A DNA stretch of 64,000 nt from Raphanus sativus. Its lineage: Eukaryota > Streptophyta > Magnoliopsida > Brassicales > Brassicaceae. Shown here in pieces: positions 56,358 to 64,000 of this stretch. The notes beneath the pieces are model-generated. The model was given only the letters and a program-made list of their open reading frames with translations. It did not search any database and was not told the origin of the DNA. Both the position numbers and the translations under genes were made by a program. Every line of letters starts with the position of its first letter. Positions within the stretch are counted from its first letter, which is position 1. The DNA is taken from positions 23,273,792 to 23,337,791 of the forward strand of contig NC_079511.1 in NCBI RefSeq assembly GCF_000801105.2, in the 5' to 3' direction.

Positions 56358-57971
56358 TTACCTCCAAGCACAAGAAGTGATGAGAGGCTGATTCTTCCAC
56401 CCTAAATACAACGCTCCATCCCTCTCCTCAAGTGTATACTTCTCTGAATAACTCTCAAGCAACCCTTTGATCGTCGCATTCACATAAGAGCTCAACGGAT
56501 AGGGCTTGAAACCCGCCATGTGAAACCTCGACCTCCACTTCCCCAAAGGCTCATGCCTCTCTTCTCTTTCAACCCCTTCGCAAGCTATAAGATTCACCAC
56601 CTCCCTAGCCAGACAGTGCTGCTCCACATTGATCCTCTCCTTGTGATCCCTAGCGAGCTTCACATCTATGGACTCAAAAACCGCCAAGTAATGGTTCATC
56701 GTCTCCACAAACCGAGGAAGAAACGGCGCGGTGTTTGTGTTCGCTTCTTGCTCAACCAGAGTCACAACGTTGGGAGACAAACGCTTGACAAGCCTCAGCA
56801 ACCTGTCTCTGTGATTCTCCACGGTCACACTCTCGTCAGGCATGTGGTGAAGGACAAGAGGGAAGTTAACCGCCAAGGCTTCTCCGTTTCTAACTCCAAG
56901 CTTCTCTATTTCCACTTCCGTGCAGCACAAGGCAGCTCCGTGAAACTCAAACGGCACACCGCACATCTCAGCGAGCTTCCCGAGTCTCTGTCCGACTAAC
57001 TCAAGCCCTCCTTGTCTTGCAAACGAGGATCTTGGATCATCAATCCCCGTGATCCTCACCCTCGGAGGTCCACCAGGACGAGCCCCCAGAGCACGGATCA
57101 AACTCACCCACTGACCACCTTGAGAGATTTGAAAATCTATAATGTGCACAAAGCTCTCGTTCTTCACAGCTTCAGCTATAGCTCCGTTGGCAGATTCGTA
57201 ACCGAACTTGAAGTAAGGACAAGCTTCGTACAAGATGTGCATGTAGGTGAGAAGCTCAGGACCTGTGGGGTCTTTGCATCTAAGAGCTTTGTAGATTGAG
57301 CTGCCAGAAGAAGCCAGCCGAGCGACGAGGCCTTCAAGCATATAAGCTCCTAAGCGCTGAACAGGCTCTCCAGAGACAGAGACCATATGCTGTAGCTGAG
57401 AGATCAACCAATCAGTCATCGCCACATCGCAGTTCTCAACTGCTTTGGCGCATTCGTAGAGCGTTCCTTTTAAGTCTCCTCTGGAGATCATCTCCATGGA
57501 TCTGTACATAGCTGAAGAAGCAGCAGCTCTGTGTTGTTGCTGCTGTTGTTGTTGTTGTTGTCCATACTCATAACCGTTGAAGCTGGTGTCTTCTAGATCA
57601 GGCTCCATCATTGCAGTCTCCAGGTCTTTGAGCATGAGACTGAGCTCTGTCTCGTTGTTGTTTGTGGCGGAAGATCCGCTTAGAGGAGAGTTGTTGTTGT
57701 TGTCTTCAGGGGAAAACTGAGATGTGTTGTTGTTGGTGTTGTTGGATTGTGAGACGGGACTTCCGTTAGAGGAAAAGCTTGTGGTTGAAGAAGTGATGTT
57801 GTTGTTGTTGTTAGGACAAGGATGATGAGACTTGGTGCCTGAAGAGGATTCAAGTGTACAGTAAGAATCAAAGGTCTGAACAGAGATGTCCATTTGCTTG
57901 ACTACTGAAGATGGTTGATGATAAAACATTGAAGATCCATCTTGAATGATATGTTTCTGTGTAGCCTCCAT
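56358..57971 (-). CDS. SCL5: GRAS-family transcription regulator, SCL5-like
   Basis: 537 residues in one coding exon. The N-terminal 160 residues are disordered (Asn and Ser runs, nine Gln near residue 140). The GRAS domain follows: LYECAKAVENCDVAMTDWLI (leucine-rich region I), SFVHIIDFQISQGGQW (VHIID), the second leucine-rich region, PNVVTLVEQEANTN, and a SAW end (YLGWKNQPLITSCAWR). This layout marks the PAT1 branch, which acts in phytochrome signalling and stress responses in the nucleus; SCL5 itself is poorly characterised. An intron acceptor (GCTGGCAG) abuts the ATG, so the leader is spliced. From memory it corresponds to At1g50600. The frame is intact. Confidence 0.95.
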   Translation of the reverse strand: MEATQKHIIQDGSSMFYHQPSSVVKQMDISVQTFDSYCTLESSSGTKSHHPCPNNNNNITSSTTSFSSNGSPVSQSNNTNNNTSQFSPEDNNNNSPLSGSSATNNNETELSLMLKDLETAMMEPDLEDTSFNGYEYGQQQQQQQQQHRAAASSAMYRSMEMISRGDLKGTLYECAKAVENCDVAMTDWLISQLQHMVSVSGEPVQRLGAYMLEGLVARLASSGSSIYKALRCKDPTGPELLTYMHILYEACPYFKFGYESANGAIAEAVKNESFVHIIDFQISQGGQWVSLIRALGARPGGPPRVRITGIDDPRSSFARQGGLELVGQRLGKLAEMCGVPFEFHGAALCCTEVEIEKLGVRNGEALAVNFPLVLHHMPDESVTVENHRDRLLRLVKRLSPNVVTLVEQEANTNTAPFLPRFVETMNHYLAVFESIDVKLARDHKERINVEQHCLAREVVNLIACEGVEREERHEPLGKWRSRFHMAGFKPYPLSSYVNATIKGLLESYSEKYTLEERDGALYLGWKNQPLITSCAWR

Positions 57972-58640
57972 CTGCCAGCAAAAAAAAGAAAGAAAAAAAG
58001 ACAGTTTCTTAGATCTTGAGAGTTCTAGTTTCGGACAAGAACCCTAAAATCTGTTCAGACAACCTTAAAGGTTGTATCTTTACATAGATAGATTCAGTTC
58101 AAAGGCTGACCCAATACGTAAAACTCATAAACAAGATCAAAACATGAATTTAATCATCAATAGAGAGAGACAAAGTTAAGAGATTTAAACCGTAACTGTG
58201 AGCAAAAGAAGACTGTTACATAACCACCTAAGCTGAACAGAGACAACCATAAAGGTTGTAACTTTATCTAGATAGATTCAGTTTGAAGGCTGACCCAATA
58301 GTCAAAACTCATAAACAAGATCCAAACATGAATTTAAATAATCAAAAGGTGTGACAAAGTTCAGAGATTTAAACCGTAATTTTCTGAGCTAAAGAAGACT
58401 GTTATACATAACCGTAAAGCTTGATCAATTCATTGCATAATCAAACAAAAGGTAAGTTATTCTGCAGATAGGTTGAAACTTGAAGGAACAGAAACTCAAC
58501 CGACATAAGAACTTGAATTTGATTGGAGAAAGAGGATGAAGATTGAAGCTTTGAAATCAAGAATCTCAAGAAGACGAACCTTGTTAAGTTTACAGAGAGA
58601 GAGAGGTTCTTGAGGTTTCTTGAGCAGGAGATTAGTTGAT
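57972..58640 (-). other. SCL5 leader intron and 5' UTR
   Basis: The acceptor lies at 57972-57979. The best donor is AACAAG|GTTCGT near 58580, giving an intron of about 600 bases, followed by GA-rich 5' UTR up to about 58640. The intron contains a tandem duplication, 58055-58228 and 58238-58413, sharing AAAGGTTGTA, AGATAGATTCAGTT, AAAACTCATAAACAAGATC and GAGATTTAAACCGTAA. Confidence 0.6.
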
Positions 58641-61227
58641 ATGAAGAGGATCAGAGGGCAAAAAGGAATCAAAAGGGAAGTGCTTTGTTGCTACCACTTG
58701 CTGCCCACTTTCCACCAGGGGAGAGAATAATAATCTCTCTTATCTCTCACTTTTATCCTCATCTCTTTCTTTACCAAATTACCCCCCTCCTTGACTATTC
58801 TCATTCTCATTTACGTCTTTGCCATATCTTTTGTAGCGCGTATTATGACTGCATAACAAAAAAATATAACTTTTAATTGGGTCCAGTCATTATTGTTACT
58901 AAATTATGTTTAGGATGTATACTTCTGTTATTTTATTTTATCCGTGGTTGGTTTGGAGGTTTTGATTCGGTTTGTATTCGGTTCGATTTGTGTTTTTGTT
59001 TGGTTTAGTAGAGTTTTTTTAATTTAATTCTTTTAATAGAAATCATATTTTAAAATACAAATGTATTGTCATGAAATCATCGTGTTGGTGACAATGAAAA
59101 ATAAACCATGTAAACTGAAATAATTTTTTTTAAAACACACACACACAAAATTTATAAGAACATAATCATATCAAAGTTAACTAAAGTAAATAAAAAATTA
59201 GGAAAACATTGTTAACAATACTTTTTAAAAATAAACTAAGTAAACTAAATATACTATAAATTGAAACAAAAATCTTAAAAACCACAAAAGTTTATAAGAA
59301 CAAAATCAAACCAAATTTAAGTAAAGTAAATAGAAACTGAAAATCCAACATTGTTAATAAAACTAATATTGATTTTAATGTTAGGATTTCACTATACTGT
59401 ATATTGCTATTATGTTTAATTCAAATAATAACAAAAACACATTGGTTTGTCGATTCGGTTTGGTTTGGTTTGGATCGATTTCGGTTTGGTTTATTCAGGT
59501 TAGAAATCTTAAACCAAACTATTTGATAATAGACTTTGATTTGGTTTGAATCGATTTCGATTCAGTTTATTTGGTTTGACTTGGTTTGATTCGTTTTTTT
59601 GCTCATCCCTAATTATGTTTACATACTTTGATAATGTTTTGTCTGAAAAATACTTTTTAACAAATACCTAAATTTAGTTAACCAAATTGTGGTGTAAATT
59701 CTACGAAAATAAAATACAATAGTTAGAAATCGTATTTTATGTTTGTATATTTTACACCACTGGTTTGGATTTTCTTTTATATCACACTACTGCTTTGGTT
59801 AGTGGAATTGATTTAGGTTTTTAATTTATTTTACTGACAGACAAAAAGTTTTTTTTGTTCTTGTGTACTGTTAAATCATTTCAAATAATAATCTTATTGT
59901 TTTAGTATGATGATAATTATGATTGGCAGTTTGCATGATATAAATATTTCAAGATATTTCAAATTTTTACACTCGCGTATGATTTGAAATCGTGATTTAG
60001 GTTTTGAACAATTTATATGATTCCTGAGATTATTTATTTCAGTATCTTTCTATATTTTGGGTTACTGATTCCATTTGAAGTATATTTTTGACTAATTTTC
60101 AGTTTTTGCGTTTCTTCCGTGTTTTATTGTTCTATACTTCTATTTGTACTAATGGAAAGCATTAATCGCACCAATGATATGATGCTTTTCATCTTACAAA
60201 TGATGGAATACGAGACTTGGGAGTTAATGAGAGTAGTTGAACTGTCGTGGGCTTACCATCATTTACCAGAGTTTAAATCAATTCTGGTTACGTCATTCTA
60301 GTTGTAACAGTTTTTGTTTTGTTCTGTTCATCGAAACATCAAACATCATATATTTTTAACCTCGGAATTTCATGGAACTAAGATCAGTCATATAATATAT
60401 GGACGGTGTTAACCACGTAGACCATTACAAACTGAATTTGTATTCCTTTGTGTATATATTATATAGTTTTCTAATTCCTCTTAATGAAATAAACACGAGC
60501 GAAAGCAAAAACACGGGTTAGTTATCATATCATTCGACTAAAATAATAGCACATGGTCCTCTATACTAATGTGTTAATGTTTAGTCGTTGGAATAAAAAT
60601 AAAGAACGTACCAACCGAGTCTTTTTTGGTAAACCTCGAGTCTTCAATGAACAATAAAAGTACATACGTAACTAATGTCATAAACATACTATACTGTGGT
60701 GATATAGAATGCATTACAATTCAATTTGACCATTTAATTGAACTGTTTTAGCAAAAAAGAAAAACCCATTTAATTGAACTTGAACCATGATCTTTCGGTA
60801 TGGTAAAAAGGCAAGGGTAAAATAGTCCGCACAGACGCAATCACCGATGAGATCGAAAAGAGATGAGATGACGCTACACGTGCAAGCCAGAGGTTGGTCC
60901 GACACTTCTCCCTCTCGGGCCTAAAAGTTTGGGCCTAAAAGTTTGTGATTATTCCCTCCTTTTCTATCCTCTCTTTTTTATTTACTAACACAAGTATCCA
61001 GATTGACCAAAAAAAAAAACAGAAGTATCAAGGGGTTTTACATAAAAATGTGAATTTTTACTTTAATAGTTATACAAAGATCAACGAGCTATTTAAATAT
61101 GAATGACTAGTGATAATTTTAATCTAATCAATGATACATAACATAACATTGACACATTTGCCAAAAATATATTTACCACAAGCAGATATATATATATATA
61201 TATATATATATGTATTTTGACCCATGC

Positions 61228-61288
<61 letters not shown>

Positions 61289-63343
61289 TTGATGTATATT
61301 TAGGTAAATTTTAATTGGTTTTCATTTACTAAGACATTCACTTCTCTATTAGAAGAGGAATACAATTTTTATCTACTGTTTCATTAATCATTTAATATGA
61401 CATATTTGGTTATTTACATTAATCAATCAAATATATATTATTTCTAAAAAAATTAATAATCAATAAAAATACTAATAATAAATCAATTTTATATCAAAAT
61501 CTGTTGGAAAAAATCTAACAAGATCTAACTAAAATAGTTTTTCAAATAGTATATTAATTGATTTCATAATTAATAATATAATATTATTATAAATTAATGC
61601 TAATTAAAAATATGCTATATTTTATAGATTTTATTATTATAGTCTATATTATATTAAAACAGAAATTCCATATCAAATTAATATAAAAATTATAATAAAC
61701 TGGTAAATTACCCTATTTTATTTGTTTTTGATTCGTTTCTAGCTTATATGAACAAAATCGCTGTAATATGTTTGGATTTATATTTCAGTCTATACAATAA
61801 CATATGATCTAGTTATTCTTAATATTAGTTGGAATGCATTAGAATCAGATCAAACAATGTGATAACCATTTCATTCTATAACATAATATGTGTGTGTGTT
61901 TTTTTTTCCGAAATTGACCCGATAACAGATATGATTCATAAAAAACACCAGAAAATTAAGGTGGAAAATAATATAAACCAATAAAGATAAATCATCTATT
62001 TTAGCACATAACAAGTACATCTTCAAAAGCTTCATAATACTAATAACATAATTCCCAAGAATCACATTATGGGTTGTTCTGATGTTTGTGCAACAGATCA
62101 CTTTTGTTCATCGCAACACAAAGATACATATACAAAATACTTATCAAAACATTGTATTTTCGAATGTGATGTTAAGCTTTACCGGACATGAATTATAGAA
62201 AGACTATCAGATAATGAAAACAAAGGCTGAAAATTTCAATCACAACTTGGACTTGAGATGTTGATTTATATACCACCTTATTTGCACTACTGGAGTAAAG
62301 AAAACTTTATGAAACTAAAACAGAAAATATATTATATTCAATTGGTTTTACAAATATACACTTGTTCATAAATATTAAAAATACATTAATAAATGTATCA
62401 TTTTGTGACTATCAGTTTTTAATAAAGTTAAACTAATCTTAATTAATTTAATTATTTTTTAAAAAAAAAATTCTTATACTAAAAATTATAGAAAACAGGA
62501 AATTTTGATTTTTGTGAAATAAATTTTTCCAAAAGATGTATCATTGTGGAAATGAAATAATAAATATATAGGATCGGAAATCCATGCTTTCCAACTTTTT
62601 CCAAAAGATTTATCATTGTAAAAAATTGGTCCCATGCTGGTATTGAACTCGAAGAAAATATTATCTTCATCAAATATGAAAAAAAAAATTTACCAAAAAA
62701 AGAAAGTAAACTAAGTTCCAACAGGAACAAAATTGATATGGACGCTCCAAGGACCAGCACAGGGTGTGTACTGGAATGTTCACACGTTACAACTTTCATT
62801 CACTACAAAATCGCCGACCAATTGAATGGGCCCAACTTTTGATTTTAAAGCGTTTGACCATATTACGCGGCTCCTTTGAAGATTTTCAGAAATACTCTTT
62901 ACACTTGACCTCTCATTTATTTATTTTACATTGATTTCCAACCATATACTAGTAATTTAATTTCTCATTTTCTCTTTGTTTTCTTTTTGTCGTCTCACGA
63001 GTAACAACACTGTCGGGACAAATCAATTCCTTCTATTCGTGCGCAGTCAGAATAAAGGAATTACAAAGTCACCATTTATGATTTCTTTGGAAGACTTTTA
63101 AAATGAACAAATATTTCCTTGCTACTAATAAGGGCCCTTCTATGAAAAGAACACTAATCTTTCTGTCTACAAAACAAAACTATCACTATAGATAATAGAT
63201 GATAATTTTGTTCATGTGACATATCAAGACCAAGAAAAGATAACCTACTATTGTTTAACCAGTTCAGATATCAAATTTGTTATACCAGCTCAAATGACGA
63301 TCAGAACAATTGATTCACATGTACAACTTAAAACTATATGATG
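58641..63343. other. Long AT-rich spacer
   Basis: No gene is supported. Around 58950-59600 it contains GGTTTGGTTTGG and GATTCGGTTT words, typical of decayed Brassicaceae repeats. Two TA microsatellites lie at 61186-61211 and 61230-61284. TCTATATTATATTAAAACAG at about 61643 resembles a Helitron start but lacks the preceding A and any visible 3' end. Confidence 0.45.
61186..61284. repeat. Paired (TA)n microsatellites
   Basis: Two long TA tracts (about 26 and 55 bases) are separated by GTATTTTGACCCATGCAG. Both are preceded by GCAGA. Confidence 0.9.
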
Positions 63344-63963
63344 TTGATGTAAAATGTCAACCCTGAAGTAGTCGCTGACGTAGTTGCTGAAGGAGACGTT
63401 TTGTAGAGTGATGAAGACCATGTGGAGTCGAGATGCTGAGCTGGAGTCAACAGACTTGGACAGCAAGAGAGTATCTTGAAGATATGGAAAGAGGAATAAA
63501 CTTGAGAAGCAAGTTTATGATTTAAATTTAAAGAAATAAGTGCATTCCAAGAAAAGGAAAGTTGCACTTATTGTTATGGAAGATGTCCATATTCATGTTG
63601 CCTTGGAAACTAGGTTTCAGGAACGTGGGGAATAATATAAAATAGCTATGGAGTCGTCTGTATGAAGACAGAGACACAAAGGCTGAGTTTATAGAGAGAG
63701 AGAGAAGCTCTTGGAAGTGTTCTGAGTTGTGCTGAAGCAGTAACTGAAGTACTTGACGTAGGAGATATATAAGCGGTGTAGCTTAGGAATCTTTCAGTAG
63801 CGTGTGTTAGGGTGTTAACACTAGACGTGTAAAAGCTGAATTAAGCAGATCTTGTAATAGATTGTTTAAAGAAGATTCTAATAAAGCATAGTGGTTGCTT
63901 GTTTTGTTGTGTCTCTCGGTTTATTTTCTGCAGTACTATTGGGGTGCCCCTTTTGTTCCAACA
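63344..63963 (+). mobile_element. 5' LTR of a Copia-type retrotransposon
   Basis: About 620 bases bounded by TGTTG and CAACA. A TATA-like ATATAAAATAG lies at about 63638 and AATAAA at about 63881. It is followed after two bases by TGGTATCAGAGC (63966-63977), the primer-binding site complementary to initiator tRNA-Met and typical of plant Copia elements. The internal region lies beyond the window, so class and integrity cannot be judged. Confidence 0.83.
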
Positions 63964-64000
63964 AGTGGTATCAGAGCGGGTCACCTAAGTTACTGGTGAG

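Noticed and set aside
60119..60301. 60-residue plus-strand frame in the right spacer
   Set aside because: No recognisable motif, promoter or splice context; expected by chance in AT-rich DNA.
61640..61665. Possible Helitron 5' end (TCTATATTATATTAAAACAG)
   Set aside because: Preceded by G instead of A and no hairpin-CTRR end is visible downstream in the window.

Overview
This is plant nuclear DNA, almost certainly from a Brassicaceae species and probably tribe Brassiceae. The evidence is GT-AG split genes, AT-rich spacers and a gene order that I recognise from memory as the Arabidopsis chromosome 1 interval At1g50510 to At1g50600: PUMY, CYP705A, a C2 protein, a LOG-like protein, pirin, SCL5. 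Locus names are recalled, not searched.

Left part (1-16.5 kb): an intact AP2/B3 (RAV-type) repressor gene, a degenerate AT-rich spacer, then a scrambled tandem triplication of a PUMY-CYP705A-C2 block. It holds three broken copies of the pseudouridine-5'-phosphate glycosidase gene, two open CYP705A genes, fragments of the C2 gene's 3' end and one complete C2 gene. The third PUMY copy carries a small plastid DNA insertion with trnQ-UUG and the 3' end of trnS-GCU.

Middle (17.7-30.6 kb): a 12.9-kb Helitron with both termini visible (5' TC, 3' hairpin plus CTAG, A/T target). It carries an open RPA1-like gene and a 12-exon Rep-helicase gene broken by one missing base. It sits about 50 bp past the stop codon of a LOG-like gene that is itself frameshifted.

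Right of that (32.8-41.8 kb) is a 9-kb tandem array of about 1.2-kb units with a 2.4-kb higher-order period. Every unit carries an exon fragment of a CDKB2-type kinase. A 676-bp hAT-like MITE sits in one unit. Next comes a complete BRR2 spliceosomal helicase gene. In Arabidopsis BRR2A and CDKB2;2 are near neighbours elsewhere on chromosome 1 (from memory), so array and BRR2 may have arrived as one segment.

Right end (50.4-64 kb): a 652-bp non-autonomous Helitron with the same termini as the large one, a pirin gene with two micro-exons, the GRAS gene SCL5, a long AT-rich spacer with TA microsatellites, and the 5' LTR plus primer-binding site of a Copia-type retrotransposon that runs off the window.
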